7,291 nt of DNA from positions 1 to 7,291 of the forward strand of contig CAJKFC010000090.1 in the NCBI GenBank assembly GCA_905199135.1, given 5' to 3'. The notes under the pieces are model-generated. The model did not search any database and was not told the DNA's origin. It worked only from the letters and a program-made list of their open reading frames with translations. Both the position numbers and the translations under genes were made by a program. Below are positions 1-6,180 of the stretch, piece by piece (position 1 is the stretch's first letter; each line of letters begins with the position of its first letter). This DNA is from an uncultured Eubacteriales bacterium (GTDB lineage: Bacteria; Bacillota; Clostridia; Oscillospirales; Butyricicoccaceae).

Positions 1-1248
1 CGCCTCGGTTATCCTTGTAAATCCCGCGATGTCTATTACCGTGGGGATTCTGTCCACATATTCAAACTGCGGAATGTCGAGACCGTCTTTGGGATTTTTT
101 GTCCTTATACATCTGAACACATCACCCACGCGGTATCTCATAAAGGCTCCGCCCTTTAAAACCGTTATGACTATCTCATACTTTGAGCCTGCCGAAACCT
201 CGTCCATAAGATAAGTCTTGGGGACATAGCTTTCGTCCTCAAGACTTTTGAGCATCTCCTGTTCGGGTATAAACTCATAAAAACAGGCGTCGGGAAACAG
301 CACAAGGCCGTCCTTGCTCCATGTCTCGGTGCCTATGCAGGTGGGCTCGGTGCCGCCCGAGACCTCAAGCGGTCTTATTCCCCAGAAATCCTCCAGATCT
401 TTTTTATAAAGAGCCGTATCTGTGCCCACACAGACAAAACCATCTATTTTAAAAATGTCCTTGGGTTTTATAATGGTGTCGTCCCTCTTGCTGGCATAAT
501 ACGCCTTCGCGCTTCTTGCCAGCATGGACGGCGACATGCCGAGGGCGCTTTTAAGGCCGCCTCCGCCCTTTGAAAACCCTGTCTCCTCAAATCGCTTGCT
601 TATATTGTATATTACGCTGCTCATTCCGAAAAACAGGTCTATGCCGTATTTGGACGCTTGTTTAAATCCCACCTTGCTCTGCTGTGAAAAGCTGAGATTT
701 TTTGCCTCCTTTAGTGACGGCATGAAATGCATGTTTATCTCGCTGTCTATGAGCAGCGGAAAAAGGCCTGTCGCATAGGGCAGCGGCGCCAGACCGTAGA
801 GCACATTTTCATTTGGTTTGAGCTTGAATTTTCCCTTCTTCTCGCTGGTGGAGAGTATCATGGCGGCTATGATATTGGTCTTGTAGACCTCCAGCATGTT
901 TTCGCTGTACGGAGCGACTTTTATACAGCCGCTGCCGCTCTCCCATGTGGTCTCGAGCCACACCGCAGGCTTTTTCGGCAGAGCGTTCTCATTTTTGGCC
1001 AAAAGAATGTCGGCATAGTCCTCATATTTTGTCAGCGGAACCATGCGGCGATACTCATCGGCGTTTTTCGGCACTCCGTTTTTAAAAAGTCTTTTGCCCA
1101 AAGTGCACTGAGACATAAGCTCTATCTGCTCTTCCAAAAGTCTTTTTTGGATATTCATATACTCTTCCATCGACAGGTCGAGAAACGAACAGTATTCGTC
1201 CCATATCTCCTGCTGCGTGCAGCTTTTGAGCTTTTTTTCAAATCGCAA
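1..1248 (-). CDS. GH3-family acyl-adenylating/acid-amido synthetase-like protein, 3' end off the window
   Basis: GH3 proteins belong to the ANL adenylate-forming superfamily. They activate a carboxylate with ATP and, in the plant enzymes, pass the acyl group to an amino acid. Here 416 residues are visible; bacterial homologues usually run to about 550, so most of the C-terminal subdomain is missing. The ATP phosphate-binding loop is at residues 100-110 (TTWESGSGCIK, then VAP), the adenine-binding motif is SGGTE at 297-301, and the ribose/hinge motif YRVGD is at 372-376, in the order and spacing expected of GH3. No signal peptide is seen. No ATG is available before residue 31. I chose TTG at 1248 because a strong ribosome site lies just upstream; an in-frame GTG at 1257 lies inside that site. 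The gene is third in a unit with degV and a membrane methyltransferase, 30 nt behind the latter. Family assignment is firm; the acyl substrate and acceptor are unknown. Confidence 0.85.
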   Translation of the reverse strand, partial: MRFEKKLKSCTQQEIWDEYCSFLDLSMEEYMNIQKRLLEEQIELMSQCTLGKRLFKNGVPKNADEYRRMVPLTKYEDYADILLAKNENALPKKPAVWLETTWESGSGCIKVAPYSENMLEVYKTNIIAAMILSTSEKKGKFKLKPNENVLYGLAPLPYATGLFPLLIDSEINMHFMPSLKEAKNLSFSQQSKVGFKQASKYGIDLFFGMSSVIYNISKRFEETGFSKGGGGLKSALGMSPSMLARSAKAYYASKRDDTIIKPKDIFKIDGFVCVGTDTALYKKDLEDFWGIRPLEVSGGTEPTCIGTETWSKDGLVLFPDACFYEFIPEQEMLKSLEDESYVPKTYLMDEVSAGSKYEIVITVLKGGAFMRYRVGDVFRCIRTKNPKDGLDIPQFEYVDRIPTVIDIAGFTRITEA

Positions 1249-1253
1249 CGGTT

Positions 1254-1263
1254 CCACCCCCTT
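1254..1263 (-). promoter_or_regulatory. Ribosome binding site that sets a TTG start for the GH3-like gene
   Basis: On the minus strand this reads AAGGGGGTGG, matching eight of ten bases of the ideal AAGGAGGTGA. Five bases (AACCG) separate it from TTG at 1248, and eight bases separate the GGGGG core from that codon. The other candidate start, GTG at 1257, overlaps the site and could not be used with it. This favours TTG over GTG. Confidence 0.7.
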
Positions 1264-1278
1264 TCGGCCGTATATCTG

Positions 1279-1815
1279 TCAGCGCCTGATTTTACGCGTT
1301 TTCGGAATCAGAAATCCGACTCTCTTTTTATATTCCTCATATCCCTCTATATATTTCGGGAAAAAGTACATGTCCTGCATCACTATGTATAAAAAATTGA
1401 GTACATTTATCTTTATCATGGCGTTTGTCACATGCCATGTGCTAAAAGCCATGGCAAAGGCAAAAGACGCCGTCAGCATAAACCAAAATCCGGGGTGACG
1501 GCATATGCCGTAAAGCCCTCTGTCGCAAAGGGGCTTTTTTCCTGTTTTGATATATGTATCCTCAAATGACACCGAAATAAATGTGGTCTTTATCAGAAAA
1601 ACCACAGATATAATCAAAACTGCAAGCCAAAACGGCTCTCTCCACAAGGTGAGAACCGCCCCTGTAAGTCCCCTGTTTCTCACAGCTTCCCTGTAAACTC
1701 CGAAGCCTATACAGAAAAGGCCTGCCGGAAACAGAGAGTTTGCAGTTTTATTTTCAAAAAACAGCTTGCTGAAATCAAATAAAATAAGCAGTATAAACCC
1801 TATCGAAATAATCAA
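1279..1815 (-). CDS. Isoprenylcysteine carboxyl methyltransferase/phospholipid methyltransferase-like integral membrane protein
   Basis: This is a 178-residue hydrophobic protein. About five membrane segments can be read: roughly residues 2-20, 27-43, 61-82, 110-127 and 133-153. The signature of the ICMT/PEMT-type membrane methyltransferases is present in the C-terminal half: LCDRGLYGICRHPGFW at 96-111, with the diagnostic Arg-His-Pro at 106-108, followed after a hydrophobic stretch by GYEEYKKRVGFLIP at 158-171. In characterised relatives these segments bind S-adenosylmethionine and the methyl acceptor, a prenylcysteine or phospholipid. The start is TTG at 1815. An in-frame stop lies only six codons upstream, and no ATG occurs until residue 113, past three membrane segments. 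The gene begins 1 nt after the degV stop, so translation is probably coupled. The methyl acceptor cannot be told from sequence. The superfamily call is good; the precise subfamily is uncertain. Confidence 0.78.
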   Translation of the reverse strand: MIISIGFILLILFDFSKLFFENKTANSLFPAGLFCIGFGVYREAVRNRGLTGAVLTLWREPFWLAVLIISVVFLIKTTFISVSFEDTYIKTGKKPLCDRGLYGICRHPGFWFMLTASFAFAMAFSTWHVTNAMIKINVLNFLYIVMQDMYFFPKYIEGYEEYKKRVGFLIPKTRKIRR

Positions 1816-1816
1816 A

Positions 1817-2671
1817 TTACACCTGTTTTTTCAAAAATGCGCACCCCACGCAGCCTGTGCCCGTATATATTCCTATTACAGGGCCCACATAGCCTGTACG
1901 GCATAATGCCGCAGGGTTGATTTTTTCTATTCTCTCCTCAAGACTGTGAGCTCCGTCCGAGTTTTCCGAATGGAAAATATAGACCTCGCATCCTTCGTCT
2001 CCGAGAGCTTTGTACTTGTTTGCCACCAAATCGAGACCCTGCTTGAAATTTCTCGCGATAGCCAGGTCGGAAACCAGACCTTTGTCAAACATCAGAAGAG
2101 GTTTGACGCCCAGAGTGTCGGCCGCCAGGGCTCTTATCGCACCTACCCTGCCGCCCTTTCTCGCGTTTTTCAAAGAGCCGAGAACAAAGTATACACCTAT
2201 GCGGGACTTCATGCCCTCCATTTCACGGACTATTTCATCGGCGGTATGTCCTTCCTTCGCCATCTGCCCCGCCTTTATAAGCATGAAAATCATGCCGTAG
2301 GACACCTGCTCCGAATCAAAAACAGCTACTTTTTTTGCCTTTCCTTCATCTACGGCGCTGTCGGCGGCAATTCTTGCCGTGGTATATGTACCCGACATCT
2401 TTCCCGTGACGGTTATGCACACTATTTCATCGTAATCTCCGAATTTTTCAAAGCAGTCGTAAAAATCCCCTATGCTGGGGTGAGAGCTTGTGGGCAGTTT
2501 TTGGCTTTCATCGAGCTTTTTATAGAACTCTTCGCTGGTTATGTCCCGTCCGCCTCTGTACTCTGTATCTCCGAATATGACAATGTCGGGAATCACTTCT
2601 ATATCGTATTTTGCAGCCAGATCGGCCGGCAGATCACTGCCAGAATGTGTAATAATTTTTACCCGACTCAT
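1817..2671 (-). CDS. DegV family (FakB-like) fatty-acid-binding protein
   Basis: DegV proteins bind one fatty acid in a buried tunnel. The FakB members present it to the kinase FakA, which makes acyl-phosphate for phospholipid synthesis. The 284-residue length is normal for the family. Family landmarks in order are SDLP at 12-15, LPTSSHPS at 59-66, KMSGTY at 91-96, VFDSEQVSYG at 117-126, RKGGRV at 171-176, LGVKPLL at 187-193 and the C-terminal glycine-rich loop at 267-276. Thr61 and Ser93 sit where the fatty-acid carboxylate is held in characterised FakB proteins. Two positions are atypical: the N-terminal TDS is THS (His9), and the usual HTGPG is YTGTG (Tyr269). The start is ATG at 2671, five bases after GGAGG; a TTG three bases earlier would sit only two bases from that site. 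It is first in its transcription unit. No fakA is in the window, so which kinase or partner it serves is unknown. Confidence 0.9.
   Translation of the reverse strand: MSRVKIITHSGSDLPADLAAKYDIEVIPDIVIFGDTEYRGGRDITSEEFYKKLDESQKLPTSSHPSIGDFYDCFEKFGDYDEIVCITVTGKMSGTYTTARIAADSAVDEGKAKKVAVFDSEQVSYGMIFMLIKAGQMAKEGHTADEIVREMEGMKSRIGVYFVLGSLKNARKGGRVGAIRALAADTLGVKPLLMFDKGLVSDLAIARNFKQGLDLVANKYKALGDEGCEVYIFHSENSDGAHSLEERIEKINPAALCRTGYVGPVIGIYTGTGCVGCAFLKKQV
1820..1824 (-). promoter_or_regulatory. Ribosome binding site for the TTG-started membrane methyltransferase gene
   Basis: The minus strand reads AGGTG here, inside the last codons of degV, four bases before TTG at 1815. It is a modest match at short spacing. 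It fits a downstream gene translated mainly by ribosomes finishing degV. Confidence 0.5.
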
Positions 2672-2676
2672 CAAAT

Positions 2677-2681
2677 CCTCC
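2677..2681 (-). promoter_or_regulatory. Ribosome binding site of the degV-family gene
   Basis: GGAGG on the minus strand ends five bases before ATG at 2671 and only two before the in-frame TTG at 2674. The spacing therefore supports the ATG and gives a protein beginning Met-Ser-Arg-Val. Confidence 0.75.
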
Positions 2682-2683
2682 GT

Positions 2684-2699
2684 TTAATTGACAAATTAA
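2684..2699 (-). repeat. Short inverted repeat in the leader of the degV-family gene
   Basis: The minus strand reads TTAATT, then TGTC, then AATTAA: two perfect 6-bp arms around a 4-base centre. It lies between the predicted transcription start and the ribosome site, ending two bases before GGAGG. As RNA it would be a weak all-A/U hairpin; as DNA it could be an operator half-site pair. Chance occurrence in AT-rich sequence is quite possible. Confidence 0.3.
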
Positions 2700-2713
2700 G
2701 GTTTTACACCGAT

Positions 2714-2742
2714 ATTATATAAGATTTTTTTATTAAAATCAA
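2714..2742 (-). promoter_or_regulatory. Sigma-A-type promoter for the degV-methyltransferase-GH3 unit
   Basis: On the minus strand a -35 element TTGATT (2742-2737) is followed by a 17-base AT-rich spacer and a perfect -10 TATAAT (2719-2714). Transcription would start near 2707-2709, giving a leader of about 37 bases. It sits downstream of the lysine operon terminator and upstream of degV, as an independent promoter should. A TTGACA at 2767-2762 lacks a good -10 at proper spacing and is less likely to be used. Confidence 0.75.
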
Positions 2743-2817
2743 GATATATCTACATTATTCCTGTCAAAAAACTGCAATTTGGGATATATTTCCAATATTT
2801 ACCAAGAATTCAGTTAC

Positions 2818-2845
2818 AAAAAACCGCGCCTTTAAGCGCGGCTTT
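2818..2845 (-). terminator. Intrinsic terminator of the lysC-asd-dapABH operon
   Basis: On the minus strand, starting about ten bases after the dapH stop, the sequence forms a perfect 6-bp stem, CCGCGC (2841-2836) with GCGCGG (2829-2824), around a six-base loop. A run of six T follows at 2823-2818. An A-rich tract precedes the stem. This is a textbook Rho-independent terminator separating the lysine operon from the degV unit. Confidence 0.9.
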
Positions 2846-2854
2846 CGTATTTTA

Positions 2855-3550
2855 TTACAATACTCTGAGAGCGTCTATGAGCTCTGTCTTGGACATTGTC
2901 TTTTCGTCCTTCTTTTTGATTATCTTGGCGGGAACCCCTGCCACCACAACTCCTTCGGGCACATCGCTTACGACGACGGCGCCTGCGGCTACAACAGAGC
3001 CTTTTCCTATTCTCACGCCTTCGAGAACAACTGCGTTTGCACCGATGACTACATCGTCTTCAACAACCACGGGAGTTGCGGACGGAGGCTCGATGACGCC
3101 TGCCAAAACGGAACCTGCGCCAATGTGGCAGTTTTTGCCGACTGTGGCGCGTCCGCCCATGATAACGCCCATGTCTATCATTGTGCCCTCGCCGATGACG
3201 GCGCCTATGTTGATGAGGGCGCCCATCATGATGACGGCGTTGTCGCCTATCTCCACCATCTCGCGGATTGTGCAGCCCGGCTCGATTCTGGCGTTGATGT
3301 TCTTTGTGTCGAGCATGGGAATTGCGGAATTTCTGCGGTCGCTCTCTATCTCGATGTCGGCTATCTTGTCCTTATTGGCCTCTATGACAGGGCTTATATC
3401 TGCCCACTCACCGAATACGGTGTAGCTGGGGAAGCTGCCGAAAACCTTGCAATTTGCAAACTCCACCTGCTCCTTGAGGTTGACATAAACCTTTACAGGG
3501 GTCTTTTTCTTGCTGTTCTTTATGAGATCTATAATTTCGTATGCGTTCAT
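2855..3550 (-). CDS. dapH: 2,3,4,5-tetrahydropyridine-2,6-dicarboxylate N-acetyltransferase
   Basis: The enzyme acetylates tetrahydrodipicolinate with acetyl-CoA, giving N-acetyl-2-amino-6-oxopimelate in the acetylase branch of diaminopimelate/lysine synthesis. The protein is 231 residues, close to the roughly 236 of Bacillus DapH. An N-terminal alpha/beta domain (about 1-80) leads into LDTKNINARIEPG at 80-92. A left-handed beta-helix of hexapeptide repeats follows from about 86 to 205, for example VIGEGTMIDMGVIMGGRATVG from 118. The conserved loop IEPPSATPVVVEDDVVIGAN (153-172) is strongly diagnostic of DapH rather than the succinyl-CoA enzyme DapD. A short charged C-terminal tail follows. 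The start is ATG at 3550, seven bases after AGGAG, which directly follows the dapB stop; the intergenic gap is 13 nt. It is the last gene of the operon, with the terminator just beyond its stop. No defect is seen. Confidence 0.96.
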   Translation of the reverse strand: MNAYEIIDLIKNSKKKTPVKVYVNLKEQVEFANCKVFGSFPSYTVFGEWADISPVIEANKDKIADIEIESDRRNSAIPMLDTKNINARIEPGCTIREMVEIGDNAVIMMGALINIGAVIGEGTMIDMGVIMGGRATVGKNCHIGAGSVLAGVIEPPSATPVVVEDDVVIGANAVVLEGVRIGKGSVVAAGAVVVSDVPEGVVVAGVPAKIIKKKDEKTMSKTELIDALRVL

Positions 3551-3563
3551 TTTCCCTCTCCTT

Positions 3564-4286
3564 TTACAAAATATCGTTCATCTGATAAAGTCCTGCCGAT
3601 GCGTCCTTCAAAAATCTCGCCGCTTTAATGGCTCCCTCGGCAAAGACCTTTTTTGAAAGCGCCGTGTGCTTTATCTCTATTATCTCGTCGTTTCCCGCAA
3701 ACATCACTGTGTGCTCGCCGCTTATCGTGCCGCCTCTTATGGAGTGCATGCCGATTTCGCCCTGCTCTCTCTTGGAGTAGCCCTCTCTGCCGTACACCGT
3801 CTTTACGCTCTGACCGTCTGTCACGGCTTTGAGCAGCATATTGGCCGTACCCGAGGGGGCGTCGACCTTTTTGTTGTGGTGTGCCTCGATTATCTCTATG
3901 TCAAAGCTGTCTCTGAGTATCGGAGCGATCATTTTGAGGACTTTTTCCATGACATTTATGCCGAGAGACATATTCTGTGTGTGGAAAACAGGCACTTCAT
4001 GGGAAAGCTTTTCGATTGCCTCGTCCTGCTCCTTTGTAAAGCCTGTGGTGGCTATAAGAACGGGCTTTTTATGCTTTTCGCAGTATTTTATCGTATTTTC
4101 AAGGCTCTCAGGTTTGGAGAAATCCACTATGACATCGAAATCCTCGGTTATATCCTCGAGATTTCTGTAACAGCCGTCGGCGTAGGCATCGCACCTTGCG
4201 GCGATTTCAACATCGCCGTGCTCTTTGGCCACAGCCTCAATCGTTCTGCCCATGGCGCCGTAGCCCAAAAGAACTATTTTCAGCAT
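3564..4286 (-). CDS. dapB: 4-hydroxy-tetrahydrodipicolinate reductase
   Basis: The enzyme reduces 4-hydroxy-tetrahydrodipicolinate to tetrahydrodipicolinate with NAD(P)H, the step after DapA. At 240 residues it is a little shorter than the common 250-270. The N-terminal Rossmann nucleotide loop is GYGAMG (8-13), followed by a conserved VDFSKPE (54-60) and ATTGF (79-83). The catalytic signature is EAHHNKKVDAPSGTA (134-148): His136, His137 and Lys140 correspond to E. coli His159, His160 and Lys163. EIGMHSIRGGTISGEHTVMFAG (from 177) closes the substrate domain. The start is ATG at 4286, inside the end of dapA. The junction is ATGCTGA, a 7-nt overlap, with GGAGG seven bases upstream, which implies translational coupling. 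Cofactor preference is not decided by the visible residues. Confidence 0.96.
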   Translation of the reverse strand: MLKIVLLGYGAMGRTIEAVAKEHGDVEIAARCDAYADGCYRNLEDITEDFDVIVDFSKPESLENTIKYCEKHKKPVLIATTGFTKEQDEAIEKLSHEVPVFHTQNMSLGINVMEKVLKMIAPILRDSFDIEIIEAHHNKKVDAPSGTANMLLKAVTDGQSVKTVYGREGYSKREQGEIGMHSIRGGTISGEHTVMFAGNDEIIEIKHTALSKKVFAEGAIKAARFLKDASAGLYQMNDIL

Positions 4287-5161
4287 AAACCTACCTCCGC
4301 CATCTTATCTCTCATGACCTTTTTGGCTCCCTCGGACAGCTCGCACAGGGGAAGTCTGTATCTTCTGAGTCCCATTGCCTCCTTTATCGGTATGGGGTTG
4401 GCCTCGATAAACAGCGAATCGATAAAGTCGAGGTATTTGAGCTGGAGAGCGAGGGCTTCCTGCTCTTTGCCGTTTAAATAGAGCTCCACTATGTCGTGAC
4501 ACTCCTTGGGGCATATGTTTGCGAAAACCGAAATGACTCCGCAGCCTCCCACCGAAAGCACGGGGATTATCATATTGTCGTTGCCCGAAAAGAGCTTGAA
4601 ATCATCGCCGACATATTTTGCCGTCTGCATGAGATAGCCTATATCTCCGCTGGCCTCCTTTATGCCTATGACATTGGGATGCTTTGAAAGCTCGGCAACA
4701 TCGCTTATCGGAATAAAGCAGCCTGTTCTGCTTGGGACATTGTAGAGTATTATCGGAATATTGACCCTGTCGGCCACAGTCTTGAAGTGCTCGAGCATAC
4801 CCCTGGCGTTGGCCTTGTTATAGTAGGGAGAGATGAGCAGAAGTCCGTCAGCTCCCATGGCTTCATATTTTTTGGAAAGCTCTAAACTGTGCATTGTGTT
4901 GTTGGAGCCGGCTCCCACTATTACGGGGATTCTGCCGCCCACTTCATCTATTACAAGCTGAGCTACCCTTACCTTTTCGTCGTCGGTCAAAGTGGGGGTC
5001 TCGGCTGTCGTTCCGAGAGCCACTATTCCGTCGATGCCGTTTTCAAGATGAAAATGCACCAGCTCTCTGAGCTTTTCATAATCGACCTGATCGTCTTCGG
5101 TAAACGGAGTTACAAGGGCAACCATGCTGCCCGAAAAATTCTTAAGCTTTTCTATACCCAT
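4280..5161 (-). CDS. dapA: 4-hydroxy-tetrahydrodipicolinate synthase
   Basis: The enzyme condenses pyruvate with aspartate semialdehyde, the first committed step of diaminopimelate/lysine synthesis, through a Schiff base in a TIM barrel. The 293 residues are the standard length. Catalytic residues match the E. coli enzyme at a constant offset of seven: Thr51 in GTTAE, Tyr114 in SPYYNK, Tyr140 and Arg145 in YNVPSRTG, and the Schiff-base Lys168 in GIKEASGD. The lysine-sensing site differs: the positions of E. coli His53, His56 and Glu84 are Asp60, Lys63 and His91 here, so lysine inhibition may be weak or absent. The start is ATG at 5161, sharing its first base with the asd stop (TAATG); a GAAGGGTGA ribosome site lies within asd. 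The 3' end overlaps dapB by 7 nt. Confidence 0.97.
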   Translation of the reverse strand: MGIEKLKNFSGSMVALVTPFTEDDQVDYEKLRELVHFHLENGIDGIVALGTTAETPTLTDDEKVRVAQLVIDEVGGRIPVIVGAGSNNTMHSLELSKKYEAMGADGLLLISPYYNKANARGMLEHFKTVADRVNIPIILYNVPSRTGCFIPISDVAELSKHPNVIGIKEASGDIGYLMQTAKYVGDDFKLFSGNDNMIIPVLSVGGCGVISVFANICPKECHDIVELYLNGKEQEALALQLKYLDFIDSLFIEANPIPIKEAMGLRRYRLPLCELSEGAKKVMRDKMAEVGLC

Positions 5162-6150
5162 TACTGCTCACCCTTCATCAAAAGCTCCATGATCTCAATG
5201 GCGTTGCTGGCAGCGCCCTTTCTGATATTGTCGGCCACGCACCAGATGTGGAGAGCCTGAGGATTGGAGACATCTCTTCTTATGCGTCCCACATATACCT
5301 CGTCTGTGCCTGTTGCTGTGGCTGCAAGGGGATATACATTGTTCTGAGGATCGTCTGCGAGGACTATTCCCTCATAGTTTCTCATTCTCTCCTTGATATC
5401 CTCTACCTCAAAGGGCTTTTCAAGCTCCACATGGATCTCCACGCTGTGTCCGTTCTCAACGGGAACGCGGACACATGTAGCTGTTACGGGGAGGTTGGGC
5501 ATCTCCAGAATCTTTCTTGTCTCGTTGACCATCTTCATCTCCTCTTTTGTATAACCGTTGTCGAGGAAAGAGTCGATGTGAGGCAGGCAGTTGCCCCAGA
5601 TGGGATGGGGATAGTTCTCGGGCTTTTCGCCTTTGGCTGTGATCTCAAGGTCTCTTACGCCCTTTACGCCGCTGCCCGAAACTGCCTGATATGTGGCGTA
5701 GATTACGCTCTTGATGCCGTAATCCTTGATGGCTGCCAGGGGCAGTACACTCTGAATTGTAGAGCAGTTGGGGTTGGCTATGAGATTGTGGTGTGCAAAT
5801 GCTGCCTTCTTGTTGATCTGAGGAACTACGAGAGGTACATTTTCATCCATTCTCCACGCCGAGCTGTTGTCTATAACGCATATGCCCTCTCTCTGGAATA
5901 TGGGGGCAAAGTTGAGGCTTGTTGTTCCGCCTGCGCTGAAAAGAGCATAGTCGATGTTCTTGCCGACGATGTTTTCCTCCTTGAGCTCCAGAACCTCTCT
6001 GTCCTCACCGTAGAAGTGAAGCTTCTGACCCGCGCTCTTTGCGCTGGCATAGAGATATATATCGCCCAAAGGAAGCTGCTTCTCCTCAAGAACCTTCAGA
6101 AAGGTTCTGCCTACCATGCCTGTTGCGCCTACTACTGCTATGTTAATCAT
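5161..6150 (-). CDS. asd: Aspartate-semialdehyde dehydrogenase
   Basis: The enzyme reduces aspartyl phosphate to aspartate semialdehyde with NADPH, the second step from aspartate and the branch point to lysine, threonine and methionine. The 329 residues are normal for the short Gram-positive form. The nucleotide loop is GATGMVG (8-14), then SAGGTTS (72-78) and DNSSAWRMD (94-102). The catalytic cysteine is Cys129 in ANPNCST. QAVSGSGVKG (155-164) follows, then the substrate arginine and acid/base histidine in RVPVENGHS (Arg228, His235), and WCVADNIRKGAASNAIEI near the C-terminus. The start is ATG at 6150, eight bases after AAGGAG in the 30-nt gap behind lysC. The 3' end overlaps dapA by one base. 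No anomalies are seen. Confidence 0.97.
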   Translation of the reverse strand: MINIAVVGATGMVGRTFLKVLEEKQLPLGDIYLYASAKSAGQKLHFYGEDREVLELKEENIVGKNIDYALFSAGGTTSLNFAPIFQREGICVIDNSSAWRMDENVPLVVPQINKKAAFAHHNLIANPNCSTIQSVLPLAAIKDYGIKSVIYATYQAVSGSGVKGVRDLEITAKGEKPENYPHPIWGNCLPHIDSFLDNGYTKEEMKMVNETRKILEMPNLPVTATCVRVPVENGHSVEIHVELEKPFEVEDIKERMRNYEGIVLADDPQNNVYPLAATATGTDEVYVGRIRRDVSNPQALHIWCVADNIRKGAASNAIEIMELLMKGEQ

Positions 6151-6180
6151 TGTCGTATCTCCTTTATATATATGTATGTA

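Noticed and set aside
727..1392. A 221-codon plus-strand open frame opposite the GH3-like gene
   Set aside because: It is antisense to a gene with conserved GH3 motifs and spans the junction of two minus-strand genes, with no recognisable domain.
1946..2722. A 258-codon open frame on the plus strand opposite the degV-family gene
   Set aside because: It lies wholly antisense to a gene with clear family motifs, has no recognisable domain, and runs through that gene's promoter and ribosome site. It is a shadow of codon composition.
2762..2767. TTGACA on the minus strand as the -35 element of a second promoter
   Set aside because: No good -10 sequence follows at 16-18 bases; the TATAAT further on is 42 bases away and pairs better with TTGATT.
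2672..2854. Possible riboswitch or small RNA in the only sizeable intergenic region
   Set aside because: Only the terminator, the promoter and a short inverted repeat can be recognised. The predicted leader of about 37 bases is too short for a known riboswitch class.
2877..3628. Two long plus-strand open frames opposite dapH, one very rich in Thr, Pro and Ser
   Set aside because: The repetitive look comes from the hexapeptide repeats of dapH read in antisense. There is no independent evidence of coding.
3666..4481. A 271-codon open frame on the plus strand opposite dapB and the end of dapA
   Set aside because: It is antisense to two well-supported enzymes and shows no conserved motif.
6164..6180. 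Alternating TATATATATGTATGTA tract between lysC and asd as an internal promoter or regulatory site
   Set aside because: There is no matching -35 element at proper spacing, and the 30-nt gap is filled by the asd ribosome site. It is probably simple low-complexity sequence.
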